This document shows, one piece after another, positions 24,700 through 34,067 of a stretch of DNA of 64,000 bases; positions within the stretch are counted from its first letter, which is position 1, and each line of letters starts with the position of its first letter. A program made the translations under genes and the position numbers. Origin of the DNA: Paractinoplanes rishiriensis (GTDB lineage Bacteria > Actinomycetota > Actinomycetes > Mycobacteriales > Micromonosporaceae); contig NZ_BOMV01000087.1 of NCBI RefSeq assembly GCF_016862375.1, positions 1 to 64,000 on the forward strand. The letters run 5' to 3'. The notes under the pieces are model-generated. The model was not told where the DNA came from. It searched no databases and saw only the letters and a program-made list of their open reading frames with translations.

Positions 24700-25413
24700 C
24701 TACGACATTTTTTCGGCGATCAAGGTCAACTGCCTTTCCTCGTACGCGATGATTTTGCGCACCTGATCAGCCGTCAGCACGTCGCAGACCCAGTCCCAGT
24801 GCAGCGCAACCTGATCGCCCACATGTAGCCCCGCCAGCAGCGACCGCCCGCCGACCGACCACGTCACCCGCTCGACCGCCGAAGGTCCGGCTGCGAGCCG
24901 CCCCTCCCGCCAGACCAGAGGCCGCGCGGTGACCGTCGCCGTCGACTCGCCCACCTCCCGGACCACCCCGGTCCGTATCCGGCACCGATCCAGCACCGAC
25001 ACCGCCGCCGGGTTGCCGGTCCGATGCAGCAGCACCGCCCACGGATACACCTCGAACACATGAAAACTGTGGTGCGCCACCGCGCGCGAATCGGCGTCAA
25101 CCCAGGTGCCCCCCACCTGCCCCGCAAACCGCTGCCGGATAAATCCGGTCAATTCCGCCGGCTCGGCCTGGTCGAGGAGAGCATTCCCGATCCAGTACGC
25201 CTCCACGACCTCCTCATCCAACGGATCGGCCGTCCCCGCGACCCCCGCAAGAAATTCCAGGTACGCCCAGGCCCCCTCAAACCCCCGAGCCCGCCTGGCG
25301 ATCTCCCCTTCGGACCCGTCCAGCAGAACCCCCGCCCCCGCCGGCCCGCAGTACCCAAGCTCATTGGGCGGATACGCATACCGCGCAAACAGGAGGGCCC
25401 CCGCCGCACTCAC
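24700..25413 (-). CDS. DUF6390-like protein, hydrogenase-locus associated
   Basis: 237 residues, soluble. N-terminal FARYAYPPNELGYCGPAG; middle DEEVVEAYWIGNALLD and VAHHSFHVFEVYPWAVLL with a possible metal-binding His cluster; an SH3-like beta C-terminus (LLAGLHVGDQVALHWDW). From memory this matches DUF6390, found beside actinobacterial [NiFe] hydrogenase genes; the position just downstream of hypE agrees. The gap of 208 bp to hypE holds a tandem repeat, so it may have its own promoter. Role in the hydrogenase unknown. Confidence 0.6.
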   Translation of the reverse strand: MSAAGALLFARYAYPPNELGYCGPAGAGVLLDGSEGEIARRARGFEGAWAYLEFLAGVAGTADPLDEEVVEAYWIGNALLDQAEPAELTGFIRQRFAGQVGGTWVDADSRAVAHHSFHVFEVYPWAVLLHRTGNPAAVSVLDRCRIRTGVVREVGESTATVTARPLVWREGRLAAGPSAVERVTWSVGGRSLLAGLHVGDQVALHWDWVCDVLTADQVRKIIAYEERQLTLIAEKMS

Positions 25414-25474
25414 AAACCCGACCTTACGGTTTTGCGCCGCTCACCCGGCGAGGGAGGCGGGGCCGGGCGGCGCT

Positions 25475-25570
25475 GGCGGTGGCAGAGGGGCGGCGCCGGA
25501 GGCTGGACCGCGCCGCCCGGCCGGCGGTGGCAGAGGGGCGGCGCCGGAGGCTGGGCCGTCCCGCCCGGCC
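25475..25570. repeat. 48-bp tandem repeat, two copies
   Basis: Units 25475-25522 and 25523-25570 are nearly identical and GC-rich (ggcggtggcagaggggcgg start). They fill most of the gap between hypE and the DUF6390-like gene and contain strong self-complementary segments (ccgcccggccgg) that could stop transcription after hypE. Confidence 0.85.
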
Positions 25571-25621
25571 GGTGGCGGAAGTGAGGTCGGGCCGCGGAGA
25601 AGAGGCTCGGAAGCATGGGGC

Positions 25622-26664
25622 TCAGCAGATTCGGGGGAGTTGTTCGCCTATCGGCATGTTTATGACCCGGGTGCCGCCCAACGCCGTCCGCGCCACCACC
25701 ATCCCGGGGTGGGCAGGGACGCATGTGCCTATCCGGTGGGCTCCGGCGCCCGCTGGATGGGCTCGCATCGCGGCCAGGACCTCGTCGGCCTGGGCGGCGG
25801 GGACGAACGCCAGCAATTTGCCCTCGTTCGCCACCTGCAGCGGGTCCAGGCCCAGCAGGCTGCACGCGTCGGCCACCTCCGCCGGGATGGGCAGGCTTCG
25901 TTCGGTCACCTCGATGCCCACCTGCGCCGTCCTGGCTATCTCGTTCAGCGACGCCGCCACCCCGCCTCGGGTCGGATCGCGCAGGACGTGGACGTCGGCG
26001 CCGGTGGCCAGCATCGCCGACACCAGGCCGGCCAGCGGCGCCGTGTCGCTCCTGACCGTGGTCTCGAACTCCAAGCCCTGGCGGACCGACAGCACCGCCA
26101 CCCCGTGCACGCCGATGTCGCCGCTGATCAGGATCGCGTCGCCAGCCGCGGCCCGGGTCGGGGCGATCGTCACGCCGTCGGGGACCGTGCCGATGCCGGA
26201 CGTGTTCAGGTAGACGCCGTCGCCGCTGCCGTTGTCGACCACCTTGGTGTCGCCGGTCACCAGGCGAACGCCGGCCGCCGCTGCCGCCGCGCCCAGTGCC
26301 TTGGCTATCCGGCCCACCTCGGTGAGCAGCGTCCCCTCCTCCAAGATGAATGCCACCGACAGATACAGCGGCGTCGCGCCGGACATCGCCAAGTCGTTGA
26401 CCGTTCCGTTCACCGCCAGGTCACCGATCGAGCCGCCCGGGAAAAACATCGGCTTGACCACGTACGAGTCGGTCGAGAACGCGATTCTGCCGGCCCCGAC
26501 CGGGAGCACCGCGCTGTCCGTCAACTCGATCGGCCCGTACGCGGGCAGAAAAAGGTGCTGGACCAACTCGCCGGACATCGCCCCGCCGCCGCCGTGCCCC
26601 ATCACCACGGCGGGGGTGTCGCGCAGCGGCACCGGGCAGGTCCAGTTCTCGAAATCCAGGTCGG

Positions 26665-26668
<4 letters not shown>
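25622..26668 (-). CDS. hypE: Hydrogenase maturation protein HypE (carbamoyl dehydratase)
   Basis: 348 residues. It dehydrates the carbamoyl group delivered by HypF to a thiocyanate on its C-terminal Cys, the source of the CN ligands of the NiFe site. Visible features: the glycine-rich start VMGHGGGGAMSGELV, the ATP-binding DSYVVKPMFFPGG segment, RDPTRGGVA, and the exact C-terminus PRIC with the catalytic Cys. ATG 26668 overlaps the hypD stop (ATGA). A free upstream extension of the frame is a shadow of hypD. Confidence 0.96.
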
Positions 26669-27751
<1,083 letters not shown>

Positions 27752-27768
<17 letters not shown>

Positions 27769-28006
27769 CGAACTCCTCCTCGAGAATGCCCATTCGTTCG
27801 AAGTTGGCCAATGTCTGCCGGGCCGATTCCTCGTCGAGCCGCTGAATGGCGAACCCGACGTGCACCACCACGTATTCGCCGGCCTCGGCGTCGGGCAGAT
27901 ATTGCAGGCAGACGCTTTTGCGCACGCCACCGAAGTCGACCTCGGCCATCGGCACGCCGTCCACCTCGGCGATGCGCACAATGCGCCCGGGAACCGCGAG
28001 ACACAT
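27752..28006 (-). CDS. hypC: Hydrogenase maturation chaperone HypC
   Basis: 84 residues. N-terminal MCLAVPGRI with the essential Cys2, then VDFGGVRKSVCLQYL and GEYVVVHVGFAI typical of HypC/HupF. It carries the Fe(CN)2CO group to the large subunit. ATG 28006 follows an excellent AGGAGGT. It is the second HypC in the operon: the upstream HypF carries another at its N-terminus. Confidence 0.95.
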
Positions 28007-28020
28007 GTCGTCCGTACCTC

Positions 28021-30543
28021 CTAAATGCTGGCCCCGATCACCAGTTGACCCAGCGCGATGCCGCCGTCGTTGGGTGGCAGCAGGCGTGGGCGCAGCACGG
28101 TGAACCCGCGGTCGGTCAGCAGCCGCTCGGCCGCGGCGACCAGCAGCGCGTTCTGGAAAACCCCGCCGGCCAGCGCCACCACGTCGAGCCCGGTCTGGCT
28201 GCGGCAGTGCTCGGCGAGGTCGGCGATCAGCGTGGTCACCGCGGCGTGGAACCGCGCCGCCACCACGGCTGGCGGCACGCCGCCGAGCACGTCCTTCGCG
28301 ATCTGGCGGATCATCGGGCCGGCGTCGGCGACGTCCGGTCCGTCGGGGCTGGGACACACCTCGAAGCCGTACGGGTGATCCCGGCCGGCCGGTGCACCGC
28401 GCGCGAGTCCTTCGAGGACGATCGCGGCCTCCGCCTCGTACTCGATCATGTGTCGCACCCCGGCCAGTGACGACACCGCATCGAACAGCCGGCCCATGCT
28501 CGACGTCGGCACGCAGCCGGCACCCGTCCCGAACTGCCGGGCGAGCAGGTCGCGCTCGGCCGGCGGACAGGCACGCACGGCCGGGAGATCCGGGTGCCAG
28601 GGCACGCAGGCGGCGGCGAGGTGGGCCAGAGCCATCCGGTACGGGCGGCGCACGCTCGCGTCGCCACCGGCCAGCGGCACATAGCCGAGCCGGGCGGCGC
28701 GCCGGTAGCTCTTGTAGTCGGCGATCAGCACCTCGCCGCCCCACACCGCGCCGTCCGGGCCGTACCCGGTGCCGTCGAACGCGAACCCGATGACCTGCTC
28801 GTCCGGGCCGAGACCGTGCTCGGCCATCACCGCGGCCACGTGCGCGTGGTGGTGCTGCACCAGACGCACCGGCCGGCCCGCCGCGTGCCGCCGGGCCCAC
28901 TGGCCGGACCGGTACTCGGGGTGCAGGTCGGCCACCACGACCGCGGGCCGCACCCCGGTCAGTTCCTCGAGGTGGCGCTCGGTGGCGGTGAGCGCGTCGA
29001 TGGTGGCCAGGTCGTCCATGTCGCCGATGTGCTGGCTCAGCCACGCGTACCGGCCGTCGGCCACCGCGCACGTGTTCTTGAGGTCGGCGCCGGCCGCCAG
29101 CATCGGGCCCACCTCGAAGGGCAGCGCGACCGGCAGCGGCGCGTACCCGCGGGAGCGCCGCACCGGCAGTTCGGCGCCGGCCACGTACCGGCTCACCGAG
29201 TCGTCGGCGGGCACCCGGATCGGCCGGTCGTGCCGCAGCCACGCGCCGGCCAGCGGCCCGAGCCGGGTGAGTGCCTCGGCGTCGTCGGTGACGATCGGTT
29301 CGCCGGCCAGGTTGCCCGAGGTCAGTACCAGCGCGTCCGGTCCGGCCGGGTCGCCGGGCAGGCCGAACAGCAGCACGTGCAGCGGGGTGTAGGGCAGCAT
29401 CAGCCCGAGGTCGGGATTGTCCGGCGCCACCTCGGGTGCCAGGCGGGCGTCGTCCCGGCGGGGCAGCAGCACGATGGGCCGGCGGGTGCCGGCCAGCAGC
29501 CGTTCCTCACCTTCGGTGAGGGTGACCAGGCGCCGGGCCACGTCGAGGTCGGCCACCATGATCGCGAACGGCTTACCGCCGCGCTGCTTGCGGCGGCGTA
29601 GTTCGGCCACGGCTGCCGGGTTGCGGGCGTCGCAGGCCAGGTGATAGCCGCCGAGGCCCTTGATCGCGACGATCTCGCCGGCCGCGAGCAGCCGGCGGCA
29701 GGCCCGCATCGGATCGTCGGCGCCGATCGGGGTACCGGTGGCGTCGACGAGTTCGAGCCGCGGTCCGCAGTCCGGGCAGGCGATCGGCTGGGCGTGGAAG
29801 CGGCGGTCGGCTGGGTCCTCGTACTCGCGGCGGCAGGCCGCGCACATCGGGAAGCCGGCCATCGTGGTGGCGTCCCGGTCGTACGGCAATGCCGTGATGA
29901 TGGTGAAGCGCGGGCCGCAGTTGGTGCAGGTGACGAACGGGTGCCCGTAGCGGCGGTCGCCCGGGTCGCGCAACTCGCGCAGGCAGTCGGCGCAGCTGGC
30001 CACGTCCGGGGAGGCGAGGGTACGGCCGGGGACGTCGTCCCGGGACGCCTCGATGGTGAAGCCGGTGCCGCCCTGGACCGGGATCTCCTCCTCGCCGACG
30101 TCAGCGATCATGGCCAGCGGCGGTGCGTCGGCGCGCAGCCGCCGACCGTACTCGTGCACCGCGTCCGGCTCGCCCTCGACCTCGATGGTCACCCCGCGCG
30201 CGGTGTTGGCCACCGACCCGGCCAGGGCGAGATCGGCCGCCGTCGCGTACGCGAACGGGCGAAAGCCGACCCCCTGCACCAGCCCCGACACGGTGAACCG
30301 GCGGCGCAGCCGGCGGGCCCGGCCGACGAGCTCGAGACCTTCCATGGCACGCCCGGCCTGCACCGCGTCGATGACCTCGACGGCGAACCCGAGGTGAATG
30401 AGCACCCAGGCACCGGGCGCGGGCGGCGCGTCCAGCATGCCGACGTTGACCCGGCGCCGGGCTCCCTCGACGTCGACGAGCGCAAGCTGCCCCGCAAAGC
30501 CGTCGACGATCTCCACGACCTGCCCGGGAATGCCGAGACACAT
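28021..30543 (-). CDS. hypF: HypC-HypF fusion: carbamoyltransferase with N-terminal HypC domain
   Basis: 840 residues, about 80 more than usual HypF. Residues 1-75 are a full HypC-like domain (MCLGIPGQVV with Cys2, then GAWVLIHLGFAVEVID). HypF proper follows: acylphosphatase (SGLVQGVGFRPF, 86-97), zinc fingers (C184/C187, C206/C209, C234/C237, C256/C259), YrdC-like domain (about 270-450, KGLGGYHLACDA) and Kae1-like domain (HHHAHVAA, then FDGTGYG). It makes the carbamoyl-thiocarboxylate on HypE from carbamoyl phosphate. It is one uninterrupted frame, starting 3 bp after the protease stop. The fused HypC may hand intermediates directly to HypD/HypE. Confidence 0.94.
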   Translation of the reverse strand: MCLGIPGQVVEIVDGFAGQLALVDVEGARRRVNVGMLDAPPAPGAWVLIHLGFAVEVIDAVQAGRAMEGLELVGRARRLRRRFTVSGLVQGVGFRPFAYATAADLALAGSVANTARGVTIEVEGEPDAVHEYGRRLRADAPPLAMIADVGEEEIPVQGGTGFTIEASRDDVPGRTLASPDVASCADCLRELRDPGDRRYGHPFVTCTNCGPRFTIITALPYDRDATTMAGFPMCAACRREYEDPADRRFHAQPIACPDCGPRLELVDATGTPIGADDPMRACRRLLAAGEIVAIKGLGGYHLACDARNPAAVAELRRRKQRGGKPFAIMVADLDVARRLVTLTEGEERLLAGTRRPIVLLPRRDDARLAPEVAPDNPDLGLMLPYTPLHVLLFGLPGDPAGPDALVLTSGNLAGEPIVTDDAEALTRLGPLAGAWLRHDRPIRVPADDSVSRYVAGAELPVRRSRGYAPLPVALPFEVGPMLAAGADLKNTCAVADGRYAWLSQHIGDMDDLATIDALTATERHLEELTGVRPAVVVADLHPEYRSGQWARRHAAGRPVRLVQHHHAHVAAVMAEHGLGPDEQVIGFAFDGTGYGPDGAVWGGEVLIADYKSYRRAARLGYVPLAGGDASVRRPYRMALAHLAAACVPWHPDLPAVRACPPAERDLLARQFGTGAGCVPTSSMGRLFDAVSSLAGVRHMIEYEAEAAIVLEGLARGAPAGRDHPYGFEVCPSPDGPDVADAGPMIRQIAKDVLGGVPPAVVAARFHAAVTTLIADLAEHCRSQTGLDVVALAGGVFQNALLVAAAERLLTDRGFTVLRPRLLPPNDGGIALGQLVIGASI

Positions 30544-30545
30544 GG

Positions 30546-31007
30546 TCAGGACCTCCCGGTGATCAGTAGCGTGCGAACCTCGTCCACCGCGGCAGGGACG
30601 GCGGCGGCCACCGGCGGGCTCAGCCCGATTCCTTCGGCGACGGTGGCGACGCGGCAGCCCACGAGGTAGGTCGGCGGCAGCGTCCCGCCGAGGCGGGAAA
30701 GGCCGCCGAGGACCGCGGCCGGGTTCATGCCGTGCGCGTCGAACTCGCCGGGACCGAGGTCGTCCGGTCCGATCTCGAGCACCACGATCTCGCCCGGCGC
30801 CTCGCCGCCGGGCAGGGCGTCCACCAGGATCAGGCGGTCGTAGCCGTCGAGCAGGTCGTAGGCCAGGTGCATGCCGCGGATCCCGTAGTCGACCACCCGA
30901 ACACCGGGCGGCACCGGCCCGGCCACCAGGTGCCGGACCACCTCCGGCCCGAAGCCGTCGTCGCCGAGGAAGAGGTTGCCGATGCCGGCCACCAGGGTCT
31001 TGTTCAC
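30546..31007 (-). CDS. Hydrogenase maturation protease
   Basis: 153 residues, HybD/HyaD-type endopeptidase that trims the large-subunit C-terminus after Ni insertion. N-terminal LVAGIGNLFLGDDGFG with acidic Ni ligand, the YGIRGMHLAYDLLDGYD segment, the LVDAL strand and DAHGMNP supplying the His. GTG 31007 overlaps the previous stop (GTGA). Its target is consistent with the 22-residue extension after the L2 motif of HhyL. Confidence 0.92.
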   Translation of the reverse strand: MNKTLVAGIGNLFLGDDGFGPEVVRHLVAGPVPPGVRVVDYGIRGMHLAYDLLDGYDRLILVDALPGGEAPGEIVVLEIGPDDLGPGEFDAHGMNPAAVLGGLSRLGGTLPPTYLVGCRVATVAEGIGLSPPVAAAVPAAVDEVRTLLITGRS

Positions 31008-31126
31008 ATTGCTCGGATCTTCAGGTAGCGCTGGATGTCCGGGATCGACTCGATCAGCAGGGCGGCGGCGTAGGCCGTGGCGGCGGCAACGGCGATGGTG
31101 GTGGCGGCACCGATGAGTTTCAGCAT
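31004..31126 (-). CDS. 40-residue single-TM protein (DUF6893-like)
   Basis: A hydrophobic helix at residues 4-25 (IGAATTIAVAAATAYAAALL) followed by a charged tail IPDIQRYLKIRAM. It has a GAGGAG RBS, its start lies inside the end of the upstream gene, and it overlaps the protease start (GTGA). Tiny membrane proteins are recurrent in actinobacterial hydrogenase operons. It could anchor the hydrogenase or link it to the respiratory chain; that is inference. Confidence 0.7.
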   Translation of the reverse strand: MLKLIGAATTIAVAAATAYAAALLIESIPDIQRYLKIRAM

Positions 31127-32301
31127 GGGTCGAGCTCCTCGGGGGCGAAATAGAGGTATCGGCCGTACCAGTCGTGCAGGTCGGCGGCGGGGTCGTCGAC
31201 CAGGACCACGGCCACGTGGGTGGCGCCGTCCAGATCGGACAGCACCGCGGTGACCCGGGCGATCTGGCCGGCATAGAAGATGTCCTGCGCGTCGGCCCGC
31301 CGGGTCGGCTGCACGCGGACCAGGCTGCCCTTGGCCACCCGGACCCCGTTGATCAGCACGGACTCGGCGCCGGGCTCCGTGCTGGGCTCGGTGCCGGGCT
31401 CGCGCCAGGTGCCGTGCAGGCTCTCCAGGTCGGCCGGCGTGAGGTTGTCGCAGCGGTCGACGATCGTGGCGGCGCGCGGATCGGTGGCCCGGGCCTCGGC
31501 CTTCTCGTCGTCGGTCATGGTCATCACGCGCAGCGTCAGGATCTCGTCGATCTCGGTGGAGTCGAACAGCGCGCCGGGGCTCTCCGCTGCCACCTGCGGG
31601 TGGTCGTACAGGATGATCGGCGCGCCGAGCAGCACGGTGTCCGACCCGGCCAGCACCGGCCAGCACCGGCGCTGCCGGCACCGCGCGGCGGCGGCGACGG
31701 CGTGGTCCGGCGGATCCTGCACCGAGACGAAGGTGGCGTCGTGCGCCTCCAGCAGCAGGTGCGCGCCGAGCAATGAGTGCCGGACCGCCTCCTCCTTGCT
31801 GGCCACCGGCCCGGCGTGCTCGTTGGTCACCGCCACGGTGAGCCGCACCAGGTCAGCGTCGGCCTCGGCCGCGGTGTGCAGGACGGCGGTGAGCGGCCAG
31901 CGCCGCCGCACTATTTGCGCGTCACCGCTGGAAATATCGAAAATGTCTGATGAGACTCCGCCCGGCACCGAGACCGGGAAGTCGGCCGTACCGGTCAGCG
32001 GCACCAGCGGAACCGTGATCTCGTGTTCCACCGCCTCGTCCCAGGAAAGCGCCGAGGTGCGCGCCTGCAACTGGAGAAATCGGAGGTGAACGGTCACCGC
32101 CGCGCTGGTGCCGGGCGCCACGAGGCACTGCATCGAGAGGTCGGGCGGCTCGGCGAAGGCGCCCTCGCCGGCCACCGGCGGGCCCAGCACGCCGAACTGC
32201 CAGCGGGACCGGTTTTTGGCCGCGCTCGCCCGGTAGGGATACAGCAGGTATCCCTCGTAGAGCACCGCGTCGGCCACCTGCCGGGCCGCCTCCAGGCTCA
32301 C
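31120..32301 (-). CDS. Hydrogenase-operon protein of unknown function, 393 residues
   Basis: Soluble. The N-terminus LYPYRASAAKNRSRWQFGVL is distinctive. The middle has predicted beta structure (MQCLVAPGTSAAVTVHLRFL) and an acidic segment EIDEILTLRVMTMTDDEKAE. The C-terminal 70 residues look SH3-like (GSLVRVQPTRRADAQDIFYA, ending GRYLYFAPEEL). GTG 32301 overlaps the previous stop (GTGA). Position inside the maturation operon suggests an assembly or accessory role specific to this hydrogenase type. No catalytic motif seen. Confidence 0.75.
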   Translation of the reverse strand: MSLEAARQVADAVLYEGYLLYPYRASAAKNRSRWQFGVLGPPVAGEGAFAEPPDLSMQCLVAPGTSAAVTVHLRFLQLQARTSALSWDEAVEHEITVPLVPLTGTADFPVSVPGGVSSDIFDISSGDAQIVRRRWPLTAVLHTAAEADADLVRLTVAVTNEHAGPVASKEEAVRHSLLGAHLLLEAHDATFVSVQDPPDHAVAAAARCRQRRCWPVLAGSDTVLLGAPIILYDHPQVAAESPGALFDSTEIDEILTLRVMTMTDDEKAEARATDPRAATIVDRCDNLTPADLESLHGTWREPGTEPSTEPGAESVLINGVRVAKGSLVRVQPTRRADAQDIFYAGQIARVTAVLSDLDGATHVAVVLVDDPAADLHDWYGRYLYFAPEELDPC

Positions 32302-32939
32302 GACGGCGGCCGGTCCGCGGCGGCCAGCAGCCGCTGCATCGTCTCGTCCCAGCTGATCAGGTCGTGCCGGGCCCGGAACGCGGCCAGGTCGGCCAGCACG
32401 TCCGAGCCGATCCGCAACCAGCCGGAGTTCGGGAAGTAGGCGGCGATCATCTCGCGCCACACGGTGACCGGCAGCCGGTGTCGCGCCTCGCAGGCCCACG
32501 GCACCTGTTCCACCTCGAATCCGCTGGTCCCGCGGGTGAAGATGGTGCCGGAGAACAGGAAGTCGAGCGGCACTTCGCCGGCGTCCAACGCGTGCAGATA
32601 GCGGGTGCCGATCACATCGAGGTCGTACGTGCACGGCAGCGCGAGATCGGTCTCGGTTTCCCCGGTGAAACCCTGCACGGTCGTGTTGGCCTGCATCCAC
32701 TGGAACGGCTTGAGCGTGTCGCCCCAGCGGGCCCGCTCGCCGAACAGGCCGCGCAGCCCGTCCTCCTCGCCGGCGTCGTAGCGGCGCCGCTGCGGTTCGA
32801 TCCGCACCTGGCAGCGCAGCGCGATGGCGTGCACCCGGCGGCCGGTGGTCTCCTTGATCCGCAGTCGCGCGGTCAGCTGCGGGGCCACCGCGTAGGGCTC
32901 GGCGACAACATCAAGGACGGAGAAGGCGTACGAGGTCAT
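32298..32939 (-). CDS. DUF6084-like hydrogenase-operon protein
   Basis: 213 residues. Predicted beta-rich N-terminal half (FSVLDVVAEPYAVAPQLTAR), then PFQWMQANTTVQGFTGETE, ALPCTYDLDV and a C-terminal helix with AYFPNSGWLRIGSDV. From memory it matches DUF6084, a partner gene of group 1h hydrogenases. ATG 32939 overlaps the stop of the 30-residue ORF (ATGA) and has AAGGAGG upstream. Function unknown. Confidence 0.7.
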   Translation of the reverse strand: MTSYAFSVLDVVAEPYAVAPQLTARLRIKETTGRRVHAIALRCQVRIEPQRRRYDAGEEDGLRGLFGERARWGDTLKPFQWMQANTTVQGFTGETETDLALPCTYDLDVIGTRYLHALDAGEVPLDFLFSGTIFTRGTSGFEVEQVPWACEARHRLPVTVWREMIAAYFPNSGWLRIGSDVLADLAAFRARHDLISWDETMQRLLAAADRPPS

Positions 32940-33028
32940 GACTGAGCCTCCTTAGTCATGCCCTTCTGGCCCTCGCCTGCGAGGCCGTCCGCAAGCGCGG
33001 CTGGGTGCCGCTCGGTGCAGGCGGTCAT
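32936..33028 (-). CDS. 30-residue ORF coupled on both sides inside the hydrogenase operon
   Basis: ATG 33028 overlaps the stop of the DUF5947-like gene, and its own TGA overlaps the ATG of the DUF6084-like gene; both junctions are ATGA. The peptide is hydrophilic, with Cys4 in TACTERHP, a Gly-rich centre and KGMTKEAQS at the end. Without it there would be an 86-bp gap in an operon that otherwise has almost none. This strongly suggests translation, either as a microprotein or as a coupling device. No known family. Confidence 0.6.
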   Translation of the reverse strand: MTACTERHPAALADGLAGEGQKGMTKEAQS

Positions 33029-33609
33029 GACGTGCGCTCCCGGAGCCGGTCGAAGAAGGCGTCGATCACCTCGTGCGCCTCGCGGCCGCCGTCGAAGCCG
33101 CGCCACACCGTGCGCAGCCGGCCGACCAGTTCGTAGCAGACGTCGATCGGCACCAGGTAGCTCGGTGCGCCGCGCCGGATGAGCAGCGCCTCGACGTCGG
33201 GGCGCAGCGTGGCCAGCGCCGGGTGGGCCGCCGTGGGCAGGTCCAGTTCGGACTCGGTGGCCCCGGCCGGGCCGGGATAGCAGGCAACGATCCGGTCCAG
33301 CGCCGAGTTGCGGAACAGGAACGCCAGACCCACCGGGATCGGGAGGTCGTCGAGCACCGGCTCGGTGAGGGCCACGTACCGGTCCGGGACCGCTCGGTAC
33401 CGCAGATGGGCGCCGTCGTCGGTGAACAACAGGTAGCAGGGCCGGCAGGCGCACATCAGCCGCCGGGTCTCGAGGTCGACCAGGTGCGAGTGGCCGCCGT
33501 CCGATCCCCCCGAGGCCAGCGGCGTGGCGCACATGTCGCAGCGCTCGGCCGGCGGCTCGGGGCGGCTGCGGGCGATCCGTCGGAGTGTGGACAGGGGCGA
33601 GTCGGTCAT
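33025..33609 (-). CDS. DUF5947-like hydrogenase-operon protein
   Basis: 194 residues. The N-terminal region has two CxxC-type pairs (ERCDMCATPL and CACRPCYLLF) separated by a His-containing loop, so a rubredoxin- or zinc-ribbon-like metal site is likely. The C-terminus is mixed alpha/beta (VPIDVCYELVGRLRTVWRGF). Matches DUF5947 from memory, found with group 1h hydrogenases. A rubredoxin-like electron carrier or Fe-S assembly role is possible but unproven. ATG 33609 overlaps the NifU-like stop (ATGA). Confidence 0.75.
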   Translation of the reverse strand: MTDSPLSTLRRIARSRPEPPAERCDMCATPLASGGSDGGHSHLVDLETRRLMCACRPCYLLFTDDGAHLRYRAVPDRYVALTEPVLDDLPIPVGLAFLFRNSALDRIVACYPGPAGATESELDLPTAAHPALATLRPDVEALLIRRGAPSYLVPIDVCYELVGRLRTVWRGFDGGREAHEVIDAFFDRLRERTS

Positions 33610-34064
33610 GTCGGCTCGGCCACCCGGCTGAACAGGGCCGACACCGGGATCAGCGCCGGCCGGGTGGACACCTCGACCGCGGTGATCTCGGGTGCGGCCG
33701 CCGTGACGAGGTCTTCGAGGCCGGCCGGCGGCTGCCCGTGCGCGACCCGCAGCCGGCACACGCCCCGGTCGGTCACCTCGACCAGTTCGACCCCGGTGCG
33801 GGCCAGGGCCGCGGCTATCCGGGTGCCGGCGTCGTCCGGGTGCAGGCCGTGCACCAGTAGCAACGCCGACACCAGCTCGTCGGCGGCCACCGCGGCCAGC
33901 ACCTCGTCGGTGAGCGCGCCGGCCTCGTGCAGCACGTCGAGCAGCCGTTCCAGGCCGGCGCCGTACAGGTCGGTGACCTCGCGGACGAGATCCTCCCGGC
34001 CGGCCGGGTCGGCGGCGATCAGCGCGTCGATGCGGGCGCCCGCGGCCCGCCAGTCGTCGCCCAC
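33606..34064 (-). CDS. NifU-like C-terminal-domain protein without the CxxC motif
   Basis: 152 residues: a helical N-terminal half (GAGLERLLDVLHEAG) and a C-terminal alpha/beta half resembling the NifU/Nfu domain (VELVEVTDRGVCRLRV, then PEITAVEVS). Where Nfu proteins have the Fe-S-binding CxxC, this protein reads HGQPPAG, with one unrelated Cys before it. It is therefore unlikely to carry a cluster in the usual way. It begins at GTG 34064, 3 bp after hhyL, the normal position of the NifU-like gene in group 1h loci. Confidence 0.75.
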   Translation of the reverse strand: MGDDWRAAGARIDALIAADPAGREDLVREVTDLYGAGLERLLDVLHEAGALTDEVLAAVAADELVSALLLVHGLHPDDAGTRIAAALARTGVELVEVTDRGVCRLRVAHGQPPAGLEDLVTAAAPEITAVEVSTRPALIPVSALFSRVAEPT

Positions 34065-34067
34065 GGA

